From: Charina bottae
Taxonomy: Eukaryota; Chordata; Lepidosauria; Squamata; Charinaidae
Assembly: GCA_023362775.1 (NCBI GenBank)
Contig: JALMGJ010000004.1
Location: forward strand, 79,846,798 to 79,910,797
Reading direction: 5' to 3'
Length of the DNA stretch: 64,000 nucleotides
Made by a program: the position numbers and the translations under genes
The notes under the pieces: model-generated
The model's input: only the letters and a program-made list of their open reading frames with translations
Databases searched by the model: none
Told to the model about the DNA's origin: nothing
Shown here: positions 37,441 through 49,381 of the stretch, in pieces
Position numbering within the stretch: the stretch's first letter is position 1
Layout: the number at the start of each line of letters is the position of its first letter

Positions 37441-38210
37441 ATATATGCTTCAGTGGTTCCACTGTGTGGCAGGATGAGATGCCTCGATTGGGACAGAGTT
37501 GTAAATTGGTGTCAATGTTAAGGAATTGTGTTTACTTGCCAGCACCACCCAAAATGTCACAAAGACATTGAGAAACTTGCCGAATTAAAACACCTGGGAG
37601 CAGGCACATCTGCCTTTTCATCAAAATATATAACAGGCATATCTGTTAGGCAATGGGAGAGAGATTGTTGTTTGTTGCTGGACAATCCTGGAGCTCTAAT
37701 TGTGCTGTGTGGACTGAAGATACTGTTTATATCAAAGAGTCGGACAAGGAATCTGCAGTTGAGGATGCAGAAGAGTAAGCAGAATCAGAAAGAGAGCTCT
37801 ACAAGATGGACTAGCTGGTGGAAAAGACAGCTATAGCTAGAAAGGACTGGGAGTCAATGCGGATAGTTTGATAAAGGTGCTGGAATTCCAAGAAGCTCAG
37901 GGAATATTTCCTTCTTTTCATCCTCCAGCCTAGACTAAAACCAAGCCCAAAATGTGAAAGTACAGTTAAGCTGCCTGACAGAATGAGCATACCAAAGTAG
38001 AGATAAAGAACACCTGTGTGAATCGGGGAGGGAAGAGTAAAACAGTTAAACTGTAAAAAGCTTCTTATAGAAATGTCTCTATATAAATTTGTGTATTGTT
38101 TGTTGAGCTAAGGTCATTTTATAAATTAGAAATAAGAAATTATTTATTTGAAAAACACTGTAACAATAAATATCACTATAATTAAGAGAAGACCAATGCA
38201 TGTGTATGTC
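37440..38210. other. Purine-rich unassigned DNA
   Basis: The stretch from about 37560 to 38060 is less AT-rich and purine-rich, with frames of 76 and 102 codons lacking a domain. It could be part of an unrecognised retroelement. Confidence 0.4.
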
Positions 38211-38224
38211 TGGAAAGTTCCTGC

Positions 38225-39235
38225 CCCCCTTTTCCAACCTCTAACATATAACCATAGTGGAATGGCACTTAAGGCAATGGATACTCCAATATGGAGTACC
38301 ACGGGGTTCAATTTTCTCTCCCATGTTATTTAACTTCTATATGAAGCCATTGGGAGACATCATCCAACGGTTTGGAGTGAGGTGTCATCATTATGTGGAT
38401 AACACTCAATTGCATATTGTTAGCCCAGGCCATCTTTCAGGAAGCTGTCAGGGTCTGAATGGATTGAAATAAGTGTCAATTAAATCCCTCCAAGACCAAG
38501 TTGCTTTTCAACAATAAACATCTAGGAATTTTGACCCTGCTAATTATTCTAAAGGAGCTGATTCATGATCTGTGTGACTCCTAGACTTGTGACTTTTGCT
38601 TAAGCAATTAGCATACGATGAGGCCAGACTTTCTCAGCTTTGGTTGGTGCTAGTAATAAGCCTAACAGGACCAGGATATCTTAGTGACAGTAGCTCATGC
38701 TTTGATGACCAATCAGTTGGATTACTGTAACCACTCGGAACAGCTTTTGGAGATGGACTGGAAACTACAGCTAGTCCACAATGCAGCAGCTAGATTGTTG
38801 GTGGGACAAGCTCATCATAGTAGCATAATACTAATTATAAAGTTGCTCATGAGTAGGCTTCTGAGCCAGTGCAGTACGCTAATGATGACCTACAGAGCCT
38901 TATAGGGTATAACATCTAGTTAAATCATGACAGGTCTGCTTTGAGACCTCCCTCTATCTGAGAGGGGACATGGAACAGACATCAGATTCTCTGTTGTGCC
39001 CCTGTACTTTGTAATTCTTTACTTTCAGAGGTTCACACAGCTCCTTGCCTCTTGGCATTTCATAAAACTGTTTAAAAAACACTATTTCCCTGTGCTTTTA
39101 GGCAGGATTGAATATTTTGGTCACTAACTGGAGATGGCTATTAACTGTATGTGCTTGTTTTTATTCTATATTTTTACTCTGTTATACTGTGCTCAGAATC
39201 TACAACTGGGGCAGGTTTCAAAACCTGTGAAATAA
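38225..39235 (+). mobile_element. Old L2 LINE relic
   Basis: Short frames in the same order as the intact L2 show L2 homology. 38257-38472 has GVPRGSIFSPMLFNFYMKPL with a corrupted catalytic box (YVDNTQLHI in place of YADDTQLYI). 38684-38905 matches the region after motif E (VAHALMTNQLDYCN, LQLVHNAAARLLVG). Further downstream CACACAGCTCCTTGCC... retains the C-terminal pattern. Many indels make it inactive. Confidence 0.8.
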
Positions 39236-39342
39236 ATAAGTGCTTACTTTGTTATGGATTTTTTTCATTGTGTTACATTTTATACTACTTTTCATTTCTT
39301 CTTGTTTTATTTATGTCTATTTTGAATAAGCCTACCTTATAT

Positions 39343-39394
39343 TTCCTTCCTTCCTTCCTTCCTTCCTTCCTTCCTTCCTTCCTTCCTTCCTTCC
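39343..39394 (+). repeat. (TTCC)n microsatellite
   Basis: About 13 TTCC units; the Pro-Ser-Phe-Leu frame over it is an artefact. Confidence 0.95.
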
Positions 39395-39837
39395 CCAGTA
39401 CATCTTTAGCATTACTTGATCTTTTCTCCAAAGGTGAAGAGATTAAATTTCTCAGATGATCACAACTAACATTGACTTATTTGATTACAAGCATACGTTG
39501 TTTAAACTTCTTTCTATTTATACTCATCAAGACTTTTGTTAAGTGACTATAACTGTTCAGTACTGTGAATCATTGTATCTAACTGTGTCCCTGGTTGCTG
39601 TTAATAGCTCAAAAACACATGAGGCCCACCATCTACTCTTGCCCAAGGCCTGGGAGAAGAGCCAGGGTTTAAGACCCTTTTAAACAAGGTCAGAGTGGGG
39701 GGGGGAAACAATAAAGTATAATTGTCTTTCTCTCTGTCTGCAACTGCTGCTAATTTCTGTAACAATTATTTTTTTTCCTAAACTATAGGATGTTCTGCCT
39801 AATATAGTGCAATTTTCTTTTTTTCTAAAGCCTATGT

Positions 39838-39935
39838 CAGGGATCAGTAAACTATGGTCAGCGGGCCAAATCCAGCCTGCCACCTGTTTTTGTATAGTCC
39901 ACAAGCTAAAAATGCTGCTGGAAGGGCAGCAGATA
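39838..39935. mobile_element. hAT-like DNA transposon end
   Basis: CAGGGATCAGTAAACTATGG, then GCGGGCCAAATCC and CCACCTGTTTTTGTA, resembles the end of a widespread amniote hAT-derived repeat. The other end is not visible. Confidence 0.5.
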
Positions 39936-40029
39936 ACCAGGCCCAAGCCTCAGCCAAGGTCCCAAGGCTGGGGGTGGGATGGGGCATCCTGGGTGGTGGC
40001 CATGGCCCTATATCAGCTCAGAAGTATGT

Positions 40030-40500
40030 GAATCTTTTAAGAATTCAGCTAATTATTTCAGAATGCATGTGCTATTAGAGAAAGTATTCCACTGCATTCA
40101 CACACAAAAAAAAACATTGGTAAGCAATGCAAAACACAACAATTGGAAAATGGTAGGTGATGATATGAAAACATGCAGGAATAGTCTTCATAAAAATTAC
40201 TGAATAAGAATTCAGCAACTTAGTAGACCTCTGTTAGTATTTAGTTACAACTATCTGACTTGCTTCACTATAAACGTTATTGACACATATTTAACAACTG
40301 GAGGATATACTTAACCCTGTAATTGAGAATAGCATTGTACAGTTTAAAATGAAAATCAATCCATGTTTCTTCACTGTGAAGTGGAACACTATGATCTCAT
40401 ATTGATTTCAACAATTTCATAATTTTATCTTTTAGTATTTTTGTCTGTTGATAGGGAACATTTGAATGTATCAGTTTTTCTTTTTTATTCTTGAAAATAA
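40030..40500. other. AT-rich unassigned DNA
   Basis: No feature recognised. Confidence 0.55.
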
Positions 40501-40506
40501 ATCAGG

Positions 40507-40855
40507 ATTGTTGTTGTTGTTGTTGTTTAGTTGTTTAGTCGTGTCCGACTCTTCGTGACCTCATGGACCATAGCACGCCAGGCCTTCCTGTCCTCCACTG
40601 TCTCCCGGAGTTTACTCAAATTCATGTTCATTACATCGGTGATGCTATCTAACCATCTCATCCTCTGCCGTCCCCTTCTCCTTTTGCCTTCAGTCTTTCC
40701 CAGCATCAGGGTCTTTTCCAGTGAGTCCTCTCTTCGCATTAGGTGGCCAAAGTATTTGAGCTTCAGCTTCAGCATCTGTCCTTCCAATGAGCAGTCAGGG
40801 TTGATTTCCTTTAGGATTGACTGGTTTGACCTCCTTGCAGTCCAAGGGACTCTCT
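40507..40855 (-). mobile_element. BovB (RTE) 3' fragment, subfamily A
   Basis: The tail (GTTGTTGTTGTTGTTGTTTA on the plus strand) marks the 3' end at the low coordinate. The frame at 40787-40527 encodes the family's C-terminus (KLKLKYFGHLMRREDSLEKT, RKAWRAMVHEVTKSRTRLNN) with no stop. It is 5'-truncated at about 40855, inside the ARRSNQS region. I saw no clear target duplication. Confidence 0.92.
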
Positions 40856-40869
40856 ATTCCCCATTAGCA

Positions 40870-41990
40870 ATCTATTAGCAAAATTTAGGTATGTTCCAAA
40901 ATTCTTATTTTGAGAGTGACAGTATTTAACTAGCACTGAGGATCTACTCAGCAACTGAACTGAAAATAAGCTAATTTGGTTATTGCCAAGTGCATATGGT
41001 GATCTTTCTCCACTCATTCAGAAAATAAGAATTAACTTGATTTGACAGCCCTCCAATTTTGCTTTCAGTGGTATTGATTCCCCTTTTCCAAACTGCACTA
41101 TTTCAAGGGACCGATTGGCTTACTTGTTCTAATCACTTTTCATTGTACATTCTCTGCATGCAATAATAAATTTGACTATCCAGATCAATTCTGGCTCCAT
41201 TTTCATTCAAAGGATAGAAAGCACTGATTGCCTTCCAGGTTTTTAAAGCAGCAATTTGTGGTACATTCTTTAAAGAAAAGCAAAGTGGAATGTTTCATGC
41301 ATCTGTTCAGCTTGCATTTGCAGTAGCATTATTATTCTGAATCATCTCAGTATTTTCAGAGCTTATGCAGGTAGAAATCCGAAACTTTTCTTTAAGGAAT
41401 AAGAATAACTTTTTAGGAATATCTTAGTTGTGTGGTGAGTTTGGAAAATGACAACTTTCTGTACTGACTGCAAGAGAACAATAGCAGTGACGTTTTCTTT
41501 AAGATTTGCTTTGGGGATAGGTGAGAAGTGAAAGCTAATAGAGGAATATTAGCTGAAATATCATGAGATAGACATTATTATGAAATCTTCATTCTGGAGT
41601 TTATTTTCCTATTGTTAGTTGTCATTTCCCAATATCATTTGTGAGAATTATTGGAACAGTTATTAGCTTTGTTGATTAACAGAATTATATGTGTTTTAGG
41701 AACTCAAGCTGTTTCTTGTTTTCTACTTTATTAGTTTTTGCCTGAGGCCCAATCCCAAGGAATCCATTTATGCCAACTTGGAAAATCCTTCCTTGAATAG
41801 AGGTGGGGGCCTCAGGCACAATCTTTCTCCCATCTTTCTCCCGGCTCTGTCTTCTGTGCCTAGGAAGATTAAGACCATTCCACAAGCTCAACAGCAGCAT
41901 GGTGATCTTAACGATCCTCCTTTAGATAATAAAAAGACTTAAAATAACATCTCAATACAACCATGCCCCCAGGTGTAAGGTCACACAGCT
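40870..41990. other. AT-rich unassigned DNA
   Basis: No feature recognised. Confidence 0.5.
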
Positions 41991-42029
41991 ACCTAGAAAC
42001 ATATTTAGGATTCCCTTACCAACTTTGCT

Positions 42030-42100
42030 TAGACTGAAGAAGCTCCTTGGATAAGGAGCGAAACGTTTCCACTGAGAAAATAGAAATCCAGTTGACATGA
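42030..42100 (+). mobile_element. Hairpin-bearing retroelement end (possibly Penelope-like)
   Basis: GCTCCTT (42042-42048), loop GGAT and AAGGAGC (42053-42059) form a perfect 7-bp stem followed by GAAACGTTTCC. The block ACTGAAGAAGC-hairpin-GAAACGT...AATCCAGTTG is a widespread vertebrate repeat that I associate, without certainty, with Penelope-like elements. Flanks beyond this stretch are not recognised. Confidence 0.4.
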
Positions 42101-42119
42101 TTCAAGCTACAGTTCATTA

Positions 42120-42690
42120 TCCACACTTCCACTCCCACACTTATTCATCCATTCAGTCACCTAGCACTCACAACTAGAGCTGGCCATGTACACAGTCCAA
42201 GAACATTGGGGGTTCTCTATCTGGATAAAGAAGCTCCACTGGGATCTTATGTTTCAGATCTTTTATAATCTGCCAGTTGCTGAGCTAAATTGCCTTATAC
42301 AACCCTGAATTTCAAGCAAGCTGCCACTTATTTTTTATTTATCCAGTTGAATAAATCCAGAATCCTCAGGATTCTGCTTCTTGTCCCCTGTTTCATCTTC
42401 CTATGCCAAGTATCTAGTGAGATGTGGACATGCTTGCCTTGTTTTCAAATAATGGCATCCTGAGCTCTCTTTTACCAAAGTGGGAAATCCTTATCTTTAT
42501 AACAGTAGCATTGCTACTTTAATGTATTACAGAGCCATTTTTGTTTTGGTGCAAAAATTATGGAAATAGATACACCTGGCACTTGTGTTGCAATATTTTC
42601 AGAGCCAGATATATTATTTTTATTTTTCCAAATATTTTTAATTGTGTTTATTGTTTTCCAATGTATTGTTTTATTATGAAACAAATTATA
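42120..42690. other. AT-rich unassigned DNA
   Basis: No feature recognised. Confidence 0.5.
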
Positions 42691-42699
42691 AAATTTGTA

Positions 42700-42807
42700 T
42701 TGCTGTCGCTAAGTAATGCAGTCACGTGACATCGCATTTTATGACAGCATGGCTTCGCAATGGCAATCCTGGTCCTAATTGCAGTCGTAACTTGAGGACT
42801 ACCTGTA
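42700..42807. mobile_element. MITE right end ('GAGGACTACCTGTA' family)
   Basis: CGCTAAGTAATGCAGTCACG, then GCAGTCGTAACTTGAGGACT and ACCTGTA, matches the right end of the element at 29395-30027. The left part is absent. Confidence 0.65.
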
Positions 42808-42814
42808 AACAGTT

Positions 42815-44000
42815 AAGATTGGCACTTCAGATCCCCTGCTGTGTCACAGTGCTGGCCTAATGAGAGTTGACAGTACATTATGAATCTCTACTTAAACTAT
42901 TAGCTAAAATTATTTCTCCCCTTTGAACTGAACACTTGGAAACCATTCTTGGTGATAAAATTAGGTTATTCAGAACAAATAAGTACATACAAGAGCCTTT
43001 ATACATTTTTGGCTATTTTAAAAAGCACATTGTCATTCTGCAGTATTGTTGTACTATTATATCTCTATTAACTTCACTGCTGTATGTGCAGAGTCCCATC
43101 TGTAATACATTACTATTAGCAGCTGCTAGAATAGGATCACCCATATGTCTAGTAAATAACTTTGTTGCTAATTTGTAATTACTGGATTGTCTTTGAAAAT
43201 GACACTGGCATCCACAGTGGGTCAAGGGGGAAGGCAAATGATAATATATGCATCATAAAAGCATCACACAAATAATAAGGTTAAATATCAGACATCATGC
43301 TATCATTACGTAATTGTGTCATTGCTGCTATGTCATCAAAATGCAATTGTAGTCATTTTGACATAAGCCTGCCTTGTTATGGATGCTGCTGAAAAATGAC
43401 TTATAGTTTCTGATTTATCTTTGCGTTTTCTTCAAGTATTAGTAAGTGTGGTCTTTGTTATGTATTTTTATAGGTATAGGAAACAATGACAACAATCTTG
43501 AATAGCACTGATAAATCTTTATTCTGTGCTTTAAGGTGGCAGGACTCCATTAATTTCAGTGATAAGGCTACATTCACATTTCTACTTTTTCCATGTTTCA
43601 GTTCTTTTACTGAGTCTGGGGTTCTGGAATAATTCATCAGTTGCATAGCCTTTCCTGCTTGAAGAACATCTATCTGTGTCAGGAACTACATCAAAATTGC
43701 CTTCACAGTAACCAAGGAGTGCAACTTTGCCACACTTGTTGAACATAGACATCTGAGATTGCAAAGTTGGAAGCTGGTTTATGAATGCCTTGAGGGGAAC
43801 TGGCTTACTCTGTGAGAGGGTCTTGCTTATAAATAGCCACACTGGATAGATAACTGCCAGAAACTAAACTCTTTCCATTTTTAGCATGCCAATGATTTAA
43901 CATTATATCAGCATTGGTTCACCTATGAGTACTAGTAACCTGGGATTTATGAACAAATGTAAGTCAAGCTTGGAACTGTGCTTCACATAGTATTTTCATT
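42815..44000. other. AT-rich unassigned DNA
   Basis: No feature recognised. Frames such as 43582-43842 have no domain. Confidence 0.5.
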
Positions 44001-44007
44001 CCTACAG

Positions 44008-46075
44008 CAAATATACAGCGGTAAGAGCGGTGAAACGTCAATATTTCTCCGCTCTTATTGCGTCCACAGAATGCCGCCCGACGACCCTGTTTAAGATAAC
44101 AAGATCTCTGCTGGGTAAGGTGGAGTCTGTGACCCACCTACAGGGCCGTGCGGAAGAATTTTCTGAGCATCTGCAGGATAAAGTCGCTCAGATTCGGTCT
44201 AAGTTGGACTCTAAGCGTGTAGCACAGTCTGGGGAGATGCCGAGGGAACGTCTTTGCCCGGTTATCTGGGAACAGTTCGATCCTGTTGGACCTAAGGAAG
44301 TGGACAGGATCCTTCGGGTTGTAAGGGCCACCACATGTCATCTGGACCCATGCCCTTCCTGGCTGGTACAGGCAGCCCGGGAGGTGACATGTGGTTGGGT
44401 CCAGGTGATGGTTAATGCATCTCTGGGGGAGGGGGTGTTCCCAGCGGCTTTTAAAGGGGCTTTGGTGCACCCCCTCCTCAAGAAACCATCACTGGATCCT
44501 ACTATATTGGACAATTTTCGTCCTGTCTCCCACCTCCCCTTTTTAGGGAAGGTGGTTGAGAAAGCGGTGGCGTTGCAACTCCAGAGGATCCTGGATGATA
44601 CGGATTATCTGGACCCCTTCCAGTCAGGTTTCAGGCTGGGATATGGGGTGGAAACTGCATTGGTCGCGCTTACAGATGATCTCTGGCGGGAGCGGGATGG
44701 AGGGAGTGCATCCATCCTAGCTCTTCTTGACCTCTCAGCGGCATTCGATACCATCGACCATGGTATCCTTTTGGGACGGCTCAGGGAGTTGGGGGTGGGA
44801 GGCGTAGTTCTGCGCTGGTTCACCTCCTTTCTCCAGGGCCGTTCCCAATCGGTGGTAATAGGAGAGGAAAGATCTGACTCTCGCCCCCTCGTCTGTGGGG
44901 TACCGCAGGGTTCGGTTCTTTCCCCTCTCCTATTTAACATCTACATGAAACCGCTGGGTGAGATCATCCGTCACCACGGGATGAGATACCATCAATATGC
45001 AGACGATACTCAATTATATATTTCCATCCCTGGTGAGATAAGTGATGCAGTGGCTACCCTTTCTCAGTGCCTGGAGGCTGTGGGGGTCTGGATGGGGAAC
45101 AACAGGCTTCGACTGAACCCTGGTAAGACGGAGTGGCTGTGGATTGATGGCTCCCGTGGATCCAGGAAGTTGTCATCTCTAGTTCTGGATGGGGTTGCAC
45201 TACCCCATTCAGACCAAGTGCGTAATTTGGGGGTTCTTCTGGACTCACGGCTCCTGCTCGAAGAGCAGGTGGTAGCCGTGGCCAGGAGGGCTTTTGCACA
45301 ACTTCGTGTTGTGCGTCAGTTACGCCCTTTCCTGGATCGGGAAGCCCTCCGTACAGTCACTCATGCCCTGGTCATCTCCCATATAGACTATTGCAATGCG
45401 CTCTACATGGGGCTACCCTTGAGGAGTATCCGGAGGCTTCAATTGGTCCAGAATGTGGCTGCTCGTGCAGTTATTGGTGCGCCTAGATCAGCGCATGTGA
45501 CACCTCTGTTGCGACAGCTGCACTGGGTGCCTGTGTGCTTCCGGGTCCAATTCAAGGTGTTGGTTATTACCTTTAAAGCCCTACATGGCATGGGGCCAGG
45601 TTACCTGAGGGACCGTCTCATCCCCATAACGTCGAACCGTCCCACTCGGTCATTCAGAGAGGGCATGCTACGGATCCCGTCCGTAAAGGAATGTCACCTG
45701 ACGGGGTCTAGGAGGCGTGCCTTCTCGATAACGGCGCCCACCCTTTGGAATATGCTACCCCCGGAGGTGAGGCAGGCCTCATCGCTCCCGGCCTTCAGAA
45801 AGAACTTAAAGACCTGGTTCTGCCGCCTTGCGTGGGGGGAGGGGGGGAACAGTTCCTCTTGGGGATGGCTGGTGCCATAGGGCCCTTTTAAACATTCAAA
45901 CATCATACCACCGCATCTTGGATTTTTATACTTAATTTTAATATATTAGAGTGTTTTATTGGGTTGTTTTAATTGTCGGATTTTAATTTTGTGTATTGTA
46001 AACCGCCCAGAGTTCCCTTGCGGGGAGATGGAGCGGTATATAAATTGAAACATAAATAAATAAATAAATAAATAT
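44008..46075 (+). mobile_element. L2 LINE, 5'-truncated, intact RT frame
   Basis: This about 2.07-kb insertion begins at the end of the endonuclease region (KYTAVRAVKRQYFSALI) and keeps the whole reverse transcriptase and C-terminus. A roughly 190-bp 3' UTR ends in the L2 signature TGTAAACCGCCCAGAGTTCC, GGAGATGGAGCGGTATATAA and an AAAT-type tail. CpG sites are still common. Both the intact frame and the CpGs argue for a recent insertion. The tail carries over without a clear target duplication, which is usual for L2/CR1 elements. Confidence 0.92.
44030..45880 (+). CDS. L2 ORF2 reverse transcriptase, N-truncated
   Basis: This uninterrupted 616-codon frame belongs to the L2 ORF2 polyprotein. 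It normally nicks target DNA with an APE-type endonuclease (lost here) and copies L2 RNA by target-primed reverse transcription. Visible RT landmarks: DNFRPVS (residues 161-167), FQSGFR (197-202), motif A LLDLSAAFDTIDH (232-244), motif [18 protein letters not shown] (289-305) and motif C YADDTQLY (323-330). The C-terminal part holds VLVITFKALHGMGPGYLRDR and ends WGWLVP. The nominal start at 44030 is GTG and the frame is open further upstream, so there is no true start codon. It is a truncated copy without promoter and is unlikely to be expressed as an enzyme. Confidence 0.9.
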   Translation: MKRQYFSALIASTECRPTTLFKITRSLLGKVESVTHLQGRAEEFSEHLQDKVAQIRSKLDSKRVAQSGEMPRERLCPVIWEQFDPVGPKEVDRILRVVRATTCHLDPCPSWLVQAAREVTCGWVQVMVNASLGEGVFPAAFKGALVHPLLKKPSLDPTILDNFRPVSHLPFLGKVVEKAVALQLQRILDDTDYLDPFQSGFRLGYGVETALVALTDDLWRERDGGSASILALLDLSAAFDTIDHGILLGRLRELGVGGVVLRWFTSFLQGRSQSVVIGEERSDSRPLVCGVPQGSVLSPLLFNIYMKPLGEIIRHHGMRYHQYADDTQLYISIPGEISDAVATLSQCLEAVGVWMGNNRLRLNPGKTEWLWIDGSRGSRKLSSLVLDGVALPHSDQVRNLGVLLDSRLLLEEQVVAVARRAFAQLRVVRQLRPFLDREALRTVTHALVISHIDYCNALYMGLPLRSIRRLQLVQNVAARAVIGAPRSAHVTPLLRQLHWVPVCFRVQFKVLVITFKALHGMGPGYLRDRLIPITSNRPTRSFREGMLRIPSVKECHLTGSRRRAFSITAPTLWNMLPPEVRQASSLPAFRKNLKTWFCRLAWGEGGNSSSWGWLVP

Positions 46076-46424
46076 TTCAGTGAACTAAGCATGATGTGTA
46101 ACATTTCTTCCAAGTTCTCCCCTGCTGTCTAGTGTCTGTAGATCAGCATCCTCAGGAATGCATGAGGCAGGAAAAGAATGGTCATTGTTCACTAGTAGTG
46201 GTTATACTTTACATATAAAGTTCCTGGATTTGACAATTGAAGAAAATATTTACCTGAGAGTTAATTCCACATATGGAAATGCTGCAAGAAGAAAGGTAGC
46301 ATTGCTGGTAATCAATTATATAATATCAGCATATATTTGCATATATCAGCATATAAATATAATATCAGCATATAAATAATTTGTATTTTATATTCTATGT
46401 ATATTTTATGTTTTTTGTTTTTAT

Positions 46425-46487
46425 TATTTTGTTGTAAACTGCCCAGAGTCCCTCTGGTGGGGGAGATGGGCGATGATATAAATTTTA

Positions 46488-46522
<35 letters not shown>

Positions 46523-46552
46523 ACAAATAAATAAATAAACAAATAAATAAAA
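46425..46552 (+). mobile_element. L2 3' tail fragment with (AAAT)n
   Basis: TTGTAAACTGCCCAGAGTCC, GGAGATGGGCGATGATATAA, then AAAT/AAAC units to 46552. This is a tail-only L2 insertion or an L2-tailed SINE end; the bases before 46385 are not recognised. Confidence 0.8.
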
Positions 46553-46599
46553 TATATTAACAAAATACCTTACCTAATAGTTCCTTCCTTTCCTCCCCT

Positions 46600-47869
46600 T
46601 CTTCTTCACCCAAAACCTTATATTCAGGCTGTTACTGCATTCCAGGATTATACTGTAACCCAACAGTGTGACCAGCCATTTATGAGAATCTAACCCAAAT
46701 TAAGTCATTCAAATAATGAAAGTTCCTTGTGTGTTTTTCAGGGTGCTTCAGATAAGCCCTGCTGTGCTGATAATATCTGACCTCATGCTTAGAAAGGGCT
46801 GATTATCTTAAAAGGTTTGCTGTAGCACTTCTCATTCTGACATTGATCCAGACATGTTTATTTTAATAGGCTGTCAGGCTTTAAAGCAAGTTCTTCAAAG
46901 CACAGCAGCAAGTGTGGACAAGGAAGGAGGTGTACATAAAAGAGAATCTGACAAGATAAATAGTGTAAACTAAGTCCATTGCATTTTAGCATTATTAAAG
47001 AGAGTTTGATGTTAGTTCACCAGTCAAAACAGGGAAGATGTGCTCTGAGCTGAAAGAGATAATAAAAGGAAGCATGTTTTTTCTAATACAGAACAAATTA
47101 ATAATGTAATAGCTGACTATTATGAAGAGATACCAACTTTTCCTATGGGGATACTTGCCCCAGTTACTGAATAGAGCTGACAACTTAATTACTTCTCACT
47201 GTAACTGATTGGTTATTGAAAGTAAAGCTTTGATGCCATAAATATATGTTTATGTTTACACAATTTTTTGAAAAGTATAGAAATAAAAAAAAATGAAAAG
47301 TACAAATAGCATTAACATGTACAGTATTTGTATAATTTTCTTAAGCACACGTTCAAAAAGCAAAATCTATATTTAAATATCTAATACTAAACATTGTAAG
47401 AATTAGGGAGGATGGATACTTTTCTTAGCATAATGTCTTCACAACTAAAATATATCATAAAAAATCACTCTGGTTTTGGTCTCTAAACACCCTTTAACTA
47501 TTCAATGCAGTTATACATAAACACAAGGAAACACCTGTTATTTTTGCAGAGATGTATGGCTTGATTTTAAAAGACAAATAATTAGCAGTTAAAGAAGAAC
47601 ACTTTTGTATTTCTTATGCATAGCTGCAGTTACTTTTTGCTCAGTACCAATTTGACATTCACGTATGTTGACATGCACTAGATTATCAGTAGACTAAGTT
47701 TATACCATGATCTTATACCATATCTAGAGACAACATCCTATCAAGCCAAGAACATTTCCATTCTACATTACAAAAAACCACAAAACACTCCAATCTGTGT
47801 CTGACCATTAGTTATTGGACACATACATACTAGGTAGGTTCATGCTAAGTAAATAAGTGTCAGGTTACA

Positions 47870-47870
<1 letters not shown>
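46600..47870. other. AT-rich unassigned DNA
   Basis: No feature recognised. Confidence 0.55.
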
Positions 47871-47872
<2 letters not shown>

Positions 47873-47914
<42 letters not shown>

Positions 47915-47970
47915 CACACACACACACACACACATATACATACACACACACACATACATACATACATACT
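47873..47970. repeat. Inverted (TG)n-TATA-(CA)n microsatellite
   Basis: A TG tract (47873-47908) passes through TATATA into a CA tract (to about 47933), followed by CATA/CA units. The two arms are perfectly complementary around 47910, so the tract can fold on itself. Confidence 0.9.
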
Positions 47971-47974
47971 TCTG

Positions 47975-49370
47975 TTTTTTTAATATTGAATTTTGAAAGA
48001 GAAATGCATTTGGGAAACTAGGAAAGTTTTTTTTTAAATTTGTTTTGGAGATTAGGTGCTGCTGGTTTAAAGACTGGCATGAGCATGGGCATCTGCAGCT
48101 TTTATCATTTTGATGAAAGCAGTTTTATCCTATTGTATAATAAGCTCCACCCATTTTGGATGTTTGTGGGATGTTACAACATACATACAAAAGGGGTGAG
48201 ACTAATAGTGCAATGCTACTTTTTTCAGACTGACCAGTTTGATACCCCTGCTGATCCTTCTGGCAATAAATGTTTAGTTTTCTTCAAGCAAACTTTTTAG
48301 AATATCTCTGTATAAATACAAAACCCTTTGAATATCTTAACTTTTTCTTTGCAAGAAAACTAACTCCTTAAGCAACTGTTACCAAAACTTCCTATTGCTA
48401 AGGAGGTGGGAATATGAAACAATATGTTCATAATATGAAAACAATAAGCTAGAAGCATCTTAAAATAAATTTGAAGTGTGAAAGCAGAACAGATGACGTT
48501 AACTATCTTTGAAGAGAGTACAATCTAAAAACTGTTTCTCTAAAGATTAATATATTTTGTACATAAACATCTTGTGGATACAGTATGTACTTTGCCACCT
48601 ACATGAAACCATAAAGTATTAAATAATACAAAACTGAAATAGAACTACTACTTCACAATCACTTTTTTCAAAAAGTATAAAGGTGCTCTGTCATATTTTG
48701 AAAAGGCAAATAAAAAATAATGCACGTTGGAGACTTCATAAACTCTTATACAATTCTTTTTATTGTTCGATAGCTGTACCATCTTAACCAAGGCAGTTTA
48801 TCCCATAAGCATAACATAAGCACAATTCAATTGAAAACCCATGGCCACATCATACAATAATTGACAAAAAATAACTTCCCACGTCATTGTCCAATCTTCC
48901 CCTTCTGCTGAATTTTCTCCTGCAAGATTTAGAAATGGGGAAGACAAAAACCAAGTAGGGGGTAGCATGGGTAACTGGGGAAATATGAGAGATACGTATA
49001 TCCATGTCCTCTGTATACATGCTTGGTTATTTTCATCTTTGAATACATTAAATGAGTGAACTGACATTTATATTCCAGATCTGATAATTTTTTTTATCTT
49101 AAGGGCTATATGTGATGCTGGGTAATGATTGTGCATTGTACGTCAATGGACCTCCATGTGCACACGTATTTGCATGCCCACACACACACATACATCCAAA
49201 TACACCGTACAAACACTCTATAGCAGATTCTATATACTATATTTATCTTTACTTGCAAGGTCTACTGTGCTCAAAATACATGATATAGTGAACAAGAATA
49301 CAACTTTCACCTACCTTTGAAAGAAAAGAGGATTCTGTCATTGCATCCTCAGCAATTACAGCTATCTTTG
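47975..49370. other. AT-rich unassigned DNA
   Basis: No feature recognised. The 89-codon frame at 48798-49067 has no domain. Confidence 0.55.
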
Positions 49371-49381
49371 TTGTACTAAAT

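Noticed and set aside
42042..42075. Hammerhead ribozyme
   Set aside because: The hairpin is followed by GAAACG, but no CUGAUGA core is present in the expected place.
46312..46563. Hydrophobic small membrane protein
   Set aside because: The LFIYLFIYLF pattern comes from the AAAT repeat.
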